NCBI GenBank assembly: GCA_964471235.1
Contig: CAYYGL010000098.1
Span: 1 to 18,024, forward strand
DNA length: 18,024 bases
DNA from: CAYYGL01 sp964471235
Lineage (GTDB): Bacteria; Calditrichota; Calditrichia; RBG-13-44-9; J075
Direction of reading: 5' to 3'
Shown in pieces: positions 7,778 through 14,966 of this stretch. The notes under the pieces were generated by a model. The model had not been told where the DNA came from, ran no database searches, and saw only the letters and a list, made by a program, of their open reading frames with translations. The stretch's first letter is position 1. Each line of letters starts with the position of its first letter. A program made the position numbers and the translations under genes.

Positions 7778-8180
7778 CTTCAAACAAATCTTCTTTAGAA
7801 AACAATGTTATCTCACAGCTAAAAGCGGTTTTGGGGGATTGGTGGTCTGTCGGGGTAACCTGGAAAAGCAGAGTGTTGTGAGATTCGTCTAACTTTACAC
7901 TTTCGAGATGGTATTCAATCCCATCCTTCTTACCTAATCTTTCCATCCGCTGGCTACGGCGATGGTAAATATAAACGGTTTTGTCTTCCAGGGAACTATC
8001 CAATGCCCAGCGGTCCATATATGCCAACCGCAGCACTTCACCGGTTTCGAGGTCCTGAACAATCACCGGAACCAAACCTTTGGAATTAAATCTTACCGTA
8101 TGGTCATGGTCTAACCGAAACTCTTTCTGTACAGGAGGTTTTCCTTTCTCTTTAACCAGTTTTTTAAATAACAGCGCCAT
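7740..8180 (-). CDS. HisI-like protein lacking the metal-binding residues
   Basis: This is a 146-residue protein. Residues about 35-125 align along the length of phosphoribosyl-AMP cyclohydrolase (HisI): GLVPVIVQDLETGEVLRLAYMDRWAL, YIYHRRSQRMERLGKKDG, and ESVKLD followed by TLLFQVTP. In HisI the segment reads LDCDGDALL, whose Asp and Cys residues bind metal; here it is LDESHNTLL (98-105), so only the first Asp is kept. The C-terminal CHTGRRSCF of HisI is replaced by a stretch keeping only Ser121-Cys122. A charged, Asp/Glu-rich tail (from about residue 127) runs into the overlapping accC start. The start has a GGGA Shine-Dalgarno. Histidine biosynthesis is therefore unlikely; no other his gene is nearby. 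Family similarity is clear to me by eye but not database-tested; the function is unknown, possibly nucleotide binding or regulation of the carboxylase. Confidence 0.7.
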   Translation of the reverse strand: MALLFKKLVKEKGKPPVQKEFRLDHDHTVRFNSKGLVPVIVQDLETGEVLRLAYMDRWALDSSLEDKTVYIYHRRSQRMERLGKKDGIEYHLESVKLDESHNTLLFQVTPTDHQSPKTAFSCEITLFSKEDLFEDENQEDSDSQQG

Positions 8181-8222
8181 CGTCTTTCCCGTGAGTTTGT
8201 TCGTTTGGCTAATGTTATTAAA

Positions 8223-8612
8223 TTATGTTTTTTTATAGGATAGATGGGATTCAAGATACGGATGGAGACGGGTTAACAAGACCTGGAGTTGCTTTTTCAT
8301 TTTCCGGCTGAAACATCCCGGGTTGGAAGCAAGACAGGTCTCATTATAACATGATTCCAGGGGTTCCCGACAATCCTGTGACCAGTAGTAATTGGGAATC
8401 GGTTCGAAATTCGCCTTGATTTCCGCCAGAGTTAAGGGGGCATCATCTGTTGCAGACGAAAGATGTAGAATCTGGTGTTCCAGAAAATCACGCAATTCCT
8501 GGAGTTGTACCGCTGTTAAAGATGAGATGATCTCCTCAACATTTCCGCCATTAATCAATTTCAGCATGATTTCCGTTTTTCGAAAGGGGCTTAACTTCTG
8601 TTTAAACGGCAT
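8223..8612 (-). CDS. Small conserved-looking protein with four cysteines
   Basis: This 129-residue protein matches no family that I recognise. The N-terminal half is predicted helical (VEEIISSLTAVQLQELRDFLEHQILHL), with no signal peptide or membrane segment. The second half has NYYWSQDCREPLE and then cysteines at 81, 88, 93 and 100, spaced C-x6-C-x4-C-x6-C, and ends in a basic helix (RKMKKQLQVLLTRLHPYL). Four regularly spaced cysteines suggest a metal- or cluster-binding knuckle, but disulfide pairing is equally possible. It starts 98 bases after the RDD gene and ends 42 bases before the HisI-like gene, so it probably heads the accC transcript. I chose ATG 8612. An in-frame ATG at 8567 with GGA just upstream is a plausible shorter start, and TTG at 8621 is a longer one. 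Confidence 0.7.
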   Translation of the reverse strand: MPFKQKLSPFRKTEIMLKLINGGNVEEIISSLTAVQLQELRDFLEHQILHLSSATDDAPLTLAEIKANFEPIPNYYWSQDCREPLESCYNETCLASNPGCFSRKMKKQLQVLLTRLHPYLESHLSYKKT

Positions 8613-8657
8613 CTTATACAAAACGACAGACTCCCTTATTGAATGTTCCCATTTCTA

Positions 8658-8686
8658 TAAATACTAAAAATAATTTTCAAAAACAA
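8658..8686 (-). promoter_or_regulatory. Candidate promoter for the small protein-HisI-like-accC operon
   Basis: Reading the - strand, TTGTTT (8686-8681) and TATTTA (8663-8658) are 17 bases apart in a strongly AT-rich gap between the RDD gene and the small four-cysteine gene. The spacing is ideal but the hexamers are only fair, and in AT-rich sequence such matches occur by chance. Confidence 0.3.
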
Positions 8687-8710
8687 TTCAAATTTTAGTT
8701 TATAAACCGG

Positions 8711-9301
8711 TTAAGGACGATTATATCTCTCGAAGTTGTAAACCTTCGTGTGCGTAAGGATATCGTGCCAGGTATGCTGTTGGGCATTCATAGCTATCCA
8801 CCAGAAGCCGAGACCAAGCGGTAACAGGGAAAGTAAGTAGCTCAACCACCGCCACAGGGCAAGAAGAATGTCCGGTCGAGCGTGCTGCTCGGTCATCACC
8901 ACCAACTTCTTCATCATTTTACCGGGGGTTTGCCCGTAAACCGCGGTGAAAATACCATAATATGCCCCATAAATAAGCCATAAGATCGGCGCCGGGTAAT
9001 TGAGGTAAATAGTCTTTCCGTAACTGAGATGAATGGCAAAATAGTTTCCGCCCCACCAGCGGGCAAAAGCATCCGGAGAATACCCGGAGGGAATTTCCAG
9101 GAGATACTGAGGCAGAAGCGGCGAGACCCACACACTGAACAGCCGGCCGCCGCTCAGCAGGTAAAACATGATGCTACAAATAACCCCCAGGATGATGCCG
9201 TCTATTAACTGTGCCATGATGCGGTCCCGTAAAGAAGCCGGTGTTAACCGATAATGGTTCTTCCGGGTGAAATCAAATTGATGTAAGATTGGTATTGGCA
9301 T
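8711..9301 (-). CDS. RDD family membrane protein
   Basis: This 196-residue protein has the RDD domain pattern: LRDRIMAQLIDGIILG near residues 24-39, a first membrane segment following it, a long loop, a second membrane segment (PILWLIYGAYYGIFTAVYG, about 105-123), the family's TPGKMMKKLVV after it, a third segment around 150-170, and the closing QQHTWHDILTHTKV. Members are small inner-membrane proteins, mostly of unknown function and sometimes suggested to be transporters. The usual Arg-Asp-Asp is partly kept here as RIMAQLID. The ATG has an AGG Shine-Dalgarno 8 bases upstream. It sits 143 bases downstream of rnhB on the same strand and may share that transcript. Confidence 0.85.
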   Translation of the reverse strand: MPIPILHQFDFTRKNHYRLTPASLRDRIMAQLIDGIILGVICSIMFYLLSGGRLFSVWVSPLLPQYLLEIPSGYSPDAFARWWGGNYFAIHLSYGKTIYLNYPAPILWLIYGAYYGIFTAVYGQTPGKMMKKLVVMTEQHARPDILLALWRWLSYLLSLLPLGLGFWWIAMNAQQHTWHDILTHTKVYNFERYNRP

Positions 9302-9444
9302 AGAGAAACCTGAAATGACTCATGGGATATGTAAAATTAAGCGATGCGCGCTCTACGAACTACTGTTTTACGGAATACTGATGACTGCCACTGAAACCGG
9401 GATGTTTCTGCTTTTATCGGGATGCCATTCACGCTTCCGCCCAT

Positions 9445-10074
9445 TCATTCATCCGCAGAGAGAATCTTTCCCAAAAAACTTTGCCGGTGAAGCGGGCAGG
9501 GTCCCCATTTTTTGATCATTTCCCTGTGGAATGCGGTACCGTAGCCTTTATGACGGCTGAATCCATACTGAGGGTATTGCTGATCGTATTCCATCAGCAT
9601 CCGGTCCCGGGTAACTTTGGCGATGATGGAAGCCGCGGCGATGGTAAAGCACCTGAAATCTCCTTTTACAATTGCTTCCTGTGGATAGATTTTATCCGGC
9701 AGTTCTTCCCCGTCAATTAGCAAATACTGGGGGTTGATGTGGAGCGACCCAATGGCAATGCGCATGGCTTTAAAAGTTGCCCGGCGGATGTTGATGCGGT
9801 CGATCTCCCGGTTGTCAACAATACCGATTCCGTAAGACAGGGCATTTTGGATGATGATTTCAAAAAAATAATCCCGTTGTTTGGCGCTCAGTTTTTTGGA
9901 ATCCGTCACTCCTTCGATGTAATAGTATGGCTCAAATATCACTGCCGCCGCAACCACCGGTCCTGCCAGGGGTCCCCGACCCGCTTCATCCACCCCGGCA
10001 ATATGCTCGATGTCCTCCTGCCAGAGAAGGTGTTCCACCTCCAGGTTGTCAGGTAATGGTTCCGGTATGTTCAT
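9445..10074 (-). CDS. rnhB: Ribonuclease HII
   Basis: This 209-residue enzyme removes RNA from RNA-DNA hybrids, including single misincorporated ribonucleotides. The family motifs are all present: VDEAGRGPLAGPVVAAAV with the catalytic Asp29-Glu30, VTDSKKLSAKQR, LLIDGEELP supplying the third carboxylate, AAASIIAKVTRD supplying the fourth, and the C-terminal GYGTAFH and LHRQSF. Length is typical. The ATG at 10074 has AGGAAGCC just upstream as Shine-Dalgarno. It is the first gene of a - strand run and is preceded by a 410-base gap. Confidence 0.95.
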   Translation of the reverse strand: MNIPEPLPDNLEVEHLLWQEDIEHIAGVDEAGRGPLAGPVVAAAVIFEPYYYIEGVTDSKKLSAKQRDYFFEIIIQNALSYGIGIVDNREIDRINIRRATFKAMRIAIGSLHINPQYLLIDGEELPDKIYPQEAIVKGDFRCFTIAAASIIAKVTRDRMLMEYDQQYPQYGFSRHKGYGTAFHREMIKKWGPCPLHRQSFLGKILSADE

Positions 10075-10165
10075 GGCTTCCTGGATATTGGGTTCTCGGA
10101 AAATTCGGTTATTGGGAACAGGTTAGCCCTCCCCCAAAGGGTTGTTTTACCATAGAGTTTTTTTG

Positions 10166-10239
10166 AACTCACCCCCTGGCAAAGCCATCTCTTTGAGATC
10201 ATCCTCCTCGTCAAAAGAGAGAGGAATTGGGGGAGAGTT
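10166..10239. repeat. Imperfect palindromic intergenic element
   Basis: The outer arms are AACTCACCCCC (10166-10176) and GGGGGAGAGTT (10229-10239), which pair at 10 of 11 positions. Inside lies a smaller hairpin, ATCTC-TTT-GAGAT (10187-10199), and a purine-rich stretch resembling CTCTTTGA/TCAAAAGAGAG. The combination of an AACTCaCCCCC end, a CTCTTTGAGA core and a GGGGGaGAGTT end resembles a widespread class of short dispersed palindromes in bacterial intergenic regions. A terminator role for the dapA operon or a repeat element are both possible. Confidence 0.6.
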
Positions 10240-10412
10240 TAATCATCATACAAAGCAAAAATTCTCAATTTTTCAAGGCACTATAGTGCTACGGGGATTG
10301 GTTACTGGGTTCTCACTTTATTATCCCGGGGAAGACAGAGCGGTGGATGTGAAACACTCACCGCTTTCCCAAACATCACAACGCGACCGCATTGTGCCTC
10401 CCCACTGCATAC

Positions 10413-10451
10413 TGATTACTGATTTACTGATCTACTGATCTACTGATTTAC
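10413..10451 (+). repeat. Tandem array of TGATYTAC units
   Basis: Five adjacent units read TGATTAC, TGATTTAC, TGATCTAC, TGATCTAC, TGATTTAC, so the last four are 8-mers of consensus TGATYTAC and the first is one base shorter. They lie just downstream of the ABC substrate-binding lipoprotein gene. Function is unknown; slippage-derived or a dispersed tandem repeat. Confidence 0.75.
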
Positions 10452-10484
10452 TAAATACCGCCCCCTGCTCATGGGCCTACTGTT

Positions 10485-12023
10485 TTACTTAAACTCCATC
10501 TTATAAAACGGCACCCATTCTCCCGCCGGGTACATTTCAAATCCGAAAAGGTGTTTATCCATCACGGCCACATTGGTTTCGTGCCAGAGGCTGATGTAGG
10601 GCAAATCTTCCTGCACGATCTCCTGAATTCTCCAGTAAATCTGCTTCCGTTTCTCGATGTCAAGGGTACGATTTCCCAGGTCAATCAAGCGGTCTACCTC
10701 CGGATTGTGGTATCCCACCCGATTTTTTCCGTTCCCGATGCTGCGGGAATGAAAAAATTGTTCGTAAACCGCTGGTTCATATATGCCAACGATGGAGAGG
10801 GAAAACATGTCAAAACGCCCTTGCTGAATATCATCAAAAAAGGTGCCCCATTCATAACTCTGGATTTTCACATCGATGCCGACCTGCTTCAAATATTGCT
10901 GGATGACCTGGGCTTTCTGGCGGCTGGGCAGCTTGTCAGTACATTTGTAGGTAAGGGAGAAGCGGCTTTGAGGACCGTCGCCATCCGGGTCGGTGAAACC
11001 GGCTTCATCCAGTAGTTGTTTGGCGAGTGCCGGATCGTACTGGTAGGTTTTTAAATTGGGATGATATGCCCAGTGGGTTTCACTTAGCAGTGAATTTGCC
11101 CGTTTGTGCAATCCTCCCAACAAGTTTTTAATCATCCCATCCACATCAATTGCATAAGCAATTGCCTGGCGCACCTTCCGGTTTTGCAGATATTGATTGC
11201 GCAGGTTTAATCCCAGGTATACATAATTGGAGCCGGGGCGTTTAATCACTTTAAAGCGCGGGTCTTTTTCCAGCAGTGGAAGCTGGGTTTCCGGGATGTT
11301 GTTTATCAAAATATCAATCTCGCGGTTTTGCAGCGCCAGGAGCCGGGTGGTGGATTCCGGTAAAATTTTTAACACAAGTTTTTCCAGTTTCGGGCTGCCC
11401 TTCCAGTAATGCTCATTTCGTTCCAATTCCACCACGGCATCGGATTCCCACTTGACGAATTTAAAGGGTCCGCTGCCCAGCGGCTCTCGTTTAATGTCGA
11501 TGGAGCCGCTTTCCACCAGGTGACGGGGAACAATGCCAATCTGCAAATCGGCAAGAAACGGGGCATGAGGTTCTTTAAGGGTAATTTTGAGATGAAACGA
11601 GTCCAATACCGTCACCCGGCGGATATTTTGCAGGGTGGCACGCAACGGCGCTTTTAATGCCGGGTCGAGAATACTTTGGATGGTATAGGCGGCATCATAC
11701 GCCGATAAAGGGCTGCCGTCATGGAATTTAACGCCCTTGCGCAGGGTAAACAGGTAGACGGTATCCGATGGCGTATCAATCCGTTCCGCAAGTTGGGGCT
11801 GCGGCAAACCGGTAGAATCCATCCGCACTAAAAAATCGTACACCAATTCAATAATCCGGTAAGAAACGGCATCGGAGTAAGTGCGGGGGTCCAGATTGGT
11901 GGGATTGTCAAAGAGCGCCACCCGCAGTATTTGGGGATGTTGCCCCTCATGTTTGTTGCCGGTGCAGTGAGTGAAGAAAATCAAAAATAGAAATAGGGGG
12001 ACAATCCGGAAGAGACGATTCAT
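10485..12023 (-). CDS. ABC transporter peptide-type substrate-binding lipoprotein
   Basis: This 512-residue protein begins with a signal ending in FFTHC, a lipobox with Cys20 as lipidation site, so it is a membrane-anchored periplasmic protein. The body follows the family 5 solute-binding pattern (dipeptide/oligopeptide/nickel): RVALFDNPTNLDPRTYSD, LYTLRKGVKFHDG-like FTLRKGVKFHDGSPLSAYD, EPLGSGPFKFVKWE, VRQAIAYAIDVDGMI, and the C-terminal GYHNPEVDRLID. The ligand cannot be read from sequence; peptides are the usual choice. No permease or ATPase partner is visible. The ATG has AGGAACC upstream. It starts 19 bases after lysC and is the last gene of the dapA operon, so an amino acid or peptide uptake role coordinated with lysine synthesis is possible but unproven. 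Confidence 0.88.
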   Translation of the reverse strand: MNRLFRIVPLFLFLIFFTHCTGNKHEGQHPQILRVALFDNPTNLDPRTYSDAVSYRIIELVYDFLVRMDSTGLPQPQLAERIDTPSDTVYLFTLRKGVKFHDGSPLSAYDAAYTIQSILDPALKAPLRATLQNIRRVTVLDSFHLKITLKEPHAPFLADLQIGIVPRHLVESGSIDIKREPLGSGPFKFVKWESDAVVELERNEHYWKGSPKLEKLVLKILPESTTRLLALQNREIDILINNIPETQLPLLEKDPRFKVIKRPGSNYVYLGLNLRNQYLQNRKVRQAIAYAIDVDGMIKNLLGGLHKRANSLLSETHWAYHPNLKTYQYDPALAKQLLDEAGFTDPDGDGPQSRFSLTYKCTDKLPSRQKAQVIQQYLKQVGIDVKIQSYEWGTFFDDIQQGRFDMFSLSIVGIYEPAVYEQFFHSRSIGNGKNRVGYHNPEVDRLIDLGNRTLDIEKRKQIYWRIQEIVQEDLPYISLWHETNVAVMDKHLFGFEMYPAGEWVPFYKMEFK

Positions 12024-12042
12024 ATTGGTTCCTGTTCCAGGT

Positions 12043-13239
12043 CTAAGATGAAGATTGACGGTTGATTAGCAATGAATGGAGTTGCCGGATGGTGCGGTCA
12101 ACACGGGATTCCGGTAAAACCCAGGAAATTCGCAATTCTGTCACTTGCAGCATCTCGGGGGCGATGTGCAGTACGTCCAGTGCGTTAAAAATTTTCCCGG
12201 CTGCCGGGGAATTAAAATTCAGTCCGGTGCCGACAACTGCAACAACGCCCACCGGCTTTTCCTCCGTAATGCGGAAGTTCGTGTGGGAAACACGCAGTTC
12301 CGAAAGAATCTCTTTAAAAGCTGCTCTGTTGGTTTGGGCGAAGACCAGTTCTAACGAATGCGGCTGCATGAGGTATGAATACACTTTTAATCGCCGGGAC
12401 GCAAGCGCCTGGTTCAGACGGTTCTTTACATGGAAATCATCCGCTTCGATTCTGGTGTAGAACATCCCTTTTTTGCCCACAATTCCGCTGATGGCAGAAA
12501 TTTCGTGGGGACTGTCGGTGATGATAGTGCCGATGTTCCCGCTGAAACTGGAACCGACTGCCAGGCGAACCTTATACCGCCGGGCAGTTTCCACCGCCTC
12601 GGTCTTCAGCACGCCGGCTCCGGCACCTGCCATCTCAATCATCTCATCATAGGAAATTTCCTGATTGAGGGAAGCATCCGGCACCAGTCGGGGCTCGGCA
12701 ACATAGATGCCGTCCACATCTTTCATGATTTCACAGCGGTCTGCTTGCAGCGCTGCTGCCAGGGCAATTGCCGTGGTATCGGAGCCGCCCCGCCCCAGGG
12801 TGGTGATCTCCTTATGGATGCTCACCCCCTGGAAACCGGCGATAATCACAATCTTGCCGGAATCCAATGCTTCCCGAATGCGCAGCCCTTTCACCTCCAG
12901 AATGCGCGCTTCGGTATGCCGGTTATCGGTGATGATACCCACCTGGGAGCCGGTAAAGGAAATTGCCTCGGCCCCCAGTTCATGTATTGCCATGGCTAAC
13001 AGGGCAATGGAGATGCGCTCCCCCACGGAAAGCAGCATATCCATCTCCCGCTCCGGGGGATTTGTGGAAACCTGCCGGGCTAACGCCTCCAGGTGATCGG
13101 TGGTATCACCCATGGCGGAAACCACTACCACAACCTGGTTCCCCTTGCGGTGCTCTGCGACTACCATTTCGGCAACTCGTTTAATGCTCTCGGCATCTTT
13201 CACCGAACTGCCGCCATATTTTTGAACAATTAGAGCCAT
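12043..13239 (-). CDS. lysC: Aspartate kinase
   Basis: This 398-residue enzyme phosphorylates aspartate, the first step to lysine, threonine and methionine. It shows the kinase motif VQKYGGSSVKD near the start, VVSAMGDTTD, then TTLGRGGSDTTAIALAAAL, and the C-terminal TEAVETARRYKVRLAVGSSFSGN, followed by two ACT-type regulatory regions (from about residue 255, including VAVVGTGLNF), where feedback by lysine or threonine usually acts. Size fits a monofunctional aspartokinase. I chose ATG at 13239 because it gives the standard MALIVQKYGG N-terminus; ATG 13254 and TTG 13272 lie upstream in frame. An AGGA is rather far (14 bases) from the chosen start. It begins 22 bases after the restriction enzyme gene and is in the dapA operon. 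Confidence 0.93.
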   Translation of the reverse strand: MALIVQKYGGSSVKDAESIKRVAEMVVAEHRKGNQVVVVVSAMGDTTDHLEALARQVSTNPPEREMDMLLSVGERISIALLAMAIHELGAEAISFTGSQVGIITDNRHTEARILEVKGLRIREALDSGKIVIIAGFQGVSIHKEITTLGRGGSDTTAIALAAALQADRCEIMKDVDGIYVAEPRLVPDASLNQEISYDEMIEMAGAGAGVLKTEAVETARRYKVRLAVGSSFSGNIGTIITDSPHEISAISGIVGKKGMFYTRIEADDFHVKNRLNQALASRRLKVYSYLMQPHSLELVFAQTNRAAFKEILSELRVSHTNFRITEEKPVGVVAVVGTGLNFNSPAAGKIFNALDVLHIAPEMLQVTELRISWVLPESRVDRTIRQLHSLLINRQSSS

Positions 13240-13261
13240 GGGTACGAAAAGCATCCTGAAT

Positions 13262-13876
13262 TTACGGTTCAACGCCTAAAATTAATAACGGCACCGGGGG
13301 ATTATTCCGCCCGTGCCGCATGACATTGTACACTTCCCCTTCAAAGTAAGCAATACCACTGGACATCAGGAGCTGCATATTTTTGGTCGGAAGAATTTCG
13401 ATTCCTAAGTTGATTAATCCTGCATGGTAAAAAAGCATTTGCTTAACAAAAATATCATGGGCTACAAATGCATATTGATTGAATTGAACTTCTAAAGCAA
13501 CTTTATCTTTAACCAAATCGAGTTTAGCATGTGAGAGAATCGGACGCACATCACCATGTGTCATCAAAAATTCTTTTTGCTTTTTAATTGGTAAGGAAAG
13601 GCTTTGTTTAATCAACGCTCGATCTAATGTGACATAATATTGATAACGTTTTTCTTCCCAATTCTTTGTTGAGAAAACAGTTTTGAATGATTTTGTTAGT
13701 TCAGTGGTATTATAAAACACTTTATCCTTATTCCTTATCCCTTCACCTGGTTCAATCTTGAATTGTTCCGCTTTGATTTCATCAATTACCCCTTTGATTT
13801 CTTGATATAAATCGAGATGATGAACAATCAAATATTCCTCACCATTTAGGTGAGAATACTTTTGAACTATCTTCAT
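13262..13876 (-). CDS. BglII/BstYI-family restriction endonuclease, lone
   Basis: This is 204 residues, the size of BstYI (203) and close to BglII (223). The catalytic region LDLVKDKVALEVQFNQYAF carries Asp120, Glu129 and Gln131. The spacing (9 and 11 residues) matches the BglII D84/E93/Q95 trio, where the Gln is unusual and diagnostic. The following stretch, GLINLGIEILPTKNMQLLMSSG and then EGEVYNVMRHGRNNPPVPLLILGV, is typical of this family. Relatives cut AGATCT or RGATCY. I chose ATG 13876, which has AGAGG 10 bases upstream; a longer start would overlap dapA. The gene is much more AT-rich than its neighbours: 30% GC in 13621-13680 against 57% in dapA at 14101-14160, counted by hand. No methyltransferase lies beside it. 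Family call is confident; cleavage specificity is unknown. Confidence 0.88.
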   Translation of the reverse strand: MKIVQKYSHLNGEEYLIVHHLDLYQEIKGVIDEIKAEQFKIEPGEGIRNKDKVFYNTTELTKSFKTVFSTKNWEEKRYQYYVTLDRALIKQSLSLPIKKQKEFLMTHGDVRPILSHAKLDLVKDKVALEVQFNQYAFVAHDIFVKQMLFYHAGLINLGIEILPTKNMQLLMSSGIAYFEGEVYNVMRHGRNNPPVPLLILGVEP

Positions 13877-13937
13877 ACTAACAATTCCTCTTAATATTTC
13901 AATAGCCTTTTTCTCGACGCGGGTTCTTTTGGGACAT

Positions 13938-14813
13938 TCACAGCAGTCCCGCCTCAATTAAAATTGCCCGAAGTTTCTGTTTGTTTTCTGCTCCCATTTC
14001 ACAAAGCGGCAGGCGGAAGCCGCCCACATCCATGCCTAACAGGTTCATGGCAGTCTTGACCGGGATGGGATTGGTTTCCAGAAACAGGGCGGCGTTCAGC
14101 GGCTCTAACTCGTGGTGGATTGCCAACGCTTTTTCCACATCGCCGCCTGAAAACGCCTCGATCATGGCATTTACCCGGTCCGGCACAATGTTCGCCGTTA
14201 CCGAAATGGTGCCCTTGCCGCCAACCGAGAGAATTGGCAGGGTTAACCCATCGTCGCCGGAGAGGATGGTGAGTTTATTTCCACAGCGAAGGTGAATTTC
14301 CGAAATTTGAGACAAATTTCCGGAAGCCTCTTTGATGGCAACGATGCGTTCATGTTCCGCCAGCCGTTCCACGGTCGCCGGGAGAATGTTGACACCGGTG
14401 CGCCCCGGCACGTTGTAAATAACCACTGGCAGACCGCCCTCATCGGCAAGGGTCATATAATGCCGGTAAAGCCCCTCCTGGGTGGGTTTGTTGTAATAGG
14501 GAGAAACCACCAGGGCGGCATCCACCCCGATTTCTTTTGCCCGGCGGGTCAATTCCACTGCTCTGGCGGTGTTGTTCCCTCCGGTACCGGCAATGACCGG
14601 TATCTTGCCATTGGCTGCTTCCACCACCACCTCAAACAAGCGGATTTTCTCGGCTTCGCTCAGGGTGGGGGATTCCCCGGTAGTGCCGGCAGGAACAACT
14701 GCGCCACTTCCCTTTTCGATATGAAATCGAACCAATTCACCTACTTTGGCTTCATTTACTTCACCGCTATTTGTAAACGGTGTAACCAGGGCTGGAATGG
14801 CTCCGGAAAACAT
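13938..14813 (-). CDS. dapA: 4-hydroxy-tetrahydrodipicolinate synthase
   Basis: This 291-residue enzyme condenses pyruvate with aspartate semialdehyde, the committed step to diaminopimelate and lysine. All catalytic landmarks sit at E. coli positions: Thr44 and Thr45 in PAGTTGES, Tyr133 and Arg138 in IYNVPGRTG, and the Schiff-base Lys161 in VAIKEASGN. YYNKPTQEGLYRHY and the C-terminal NPIPVKTAM are also present. Length matches the family. The ATG has a perfect GGGAGGAGC Shine-Dalgarno and a strong promoter just upstream. It is first in an operon followed by the restriction enzyme (61-base gap), lysC and the substrate-binding lipoprotein. It is transcribed away from the YchF-like gene. Confidence 0.96.
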   Translation of the reverse strand: MFSGAIPALVTPFTNSGEVNEAKVGELVRFHIEKGSGAVVPAGTTGESPTLSEAEKIRLFEVVVEAANGKIPVIAGTGGNNTARAVELTRRAKEIGVDAALVVSPYYNKPTQEGLYRHYMTLADEGGLPVVIYNVPGRTGVNILPATVERLAEHERIVAIKEASGNLSQISEIHLRCGNKLTILSGDDGLTLPILSVGGKGTISVTANIVPDRVNAMIEAFSGGDVEKALAIHHELEPLNAALFLETNPIPVKTAMNLLGMDVGGFRLPLCEMGAENKQKLRAILIEAGLL

Positions 14814-14843
14814 GATTGCTCCTCCCGGTTTTGGATTGCTGCG

Positions 14844-14872
14844 AATTTACACGGCGCTATGGGAATTGTCAA
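14844..14872 (-). promoter_or_regulatory. sigma70-like promoter of dapA
   Basis: On the - strand, TTGACA (14872-14867) is a perfect -35 box, followed by a 17-base spacer and TAAATT (14849-14844) as -10 box. Transcription would start near 14836, leaving about 20-25 bases before the dapA ATG at 14813. Spacing, hexamers and position all agree. Confidence 0.75.
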
Positions 14873-14905
14873 GGGAAATGCATTGTTATCGGTTTCAACC
14901 AACCA

Positions 14906-14934
14906 TTGGAATCGGGTTCGCCTTTTACTAAATT
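14906..14934 (+). promoter_or_regulatory. sigma70-like promoter of the YchF-like gene
   Basis: TTGGAA (14906-14911) and TAAATT (14929-14934) are 17 bases apart on the + strand. Start would be near 14941, about 26 bases before the ATG at 14967. The same -10 hexamer is used by the divergent dapA promoter. Confidence 0.6.
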
Positions 14935-14966
14935 CCGGGCGTTTCATTTTTAAAAAGGAGATGCAA

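Larger units (their letters stand above)
10075..10484. other. 410-base gap holding palindromic and tandem repeats
   Basis: No gene is supported. It carries an imperfect palindromic element (10166-10239), a perfect 12-base palindrome GCACTATAGTGC (10278-10289), and a tandem array (10413-10451). The 9-mer TGGGTTCTC occurs twice (10089-10097 and 10306-10314), close to GGTTACTGGG-type sequence reminiscent of short tandem repeats that are dispersed in some genomes. The region separates the dapA operon end from the rnhB start, so it must also hold the rnhB promoter, which I could not assign. Confidence 0.6.

Noticed and set aside
9315..9515. + strand reading frame between the RDD gene and rnhB
   Set aside because: It runs into rnhB antisense and shows no family similarity or ribosome binding site.
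13877..13957. Longer start for the restriction enzyme gene at 13957
   Set aside because: It overlaps the end of dapA and adds 27 residues absent from family members of similar length, while ATG 13876 has a good Shine-Dalgarno.
14292..14966. Long upstream extension of the YchF-like frame
   Set aside because: It runs antisense through dapA. The standard YchF N-terminus and a strong Shine-Dalgarno are at 14967.
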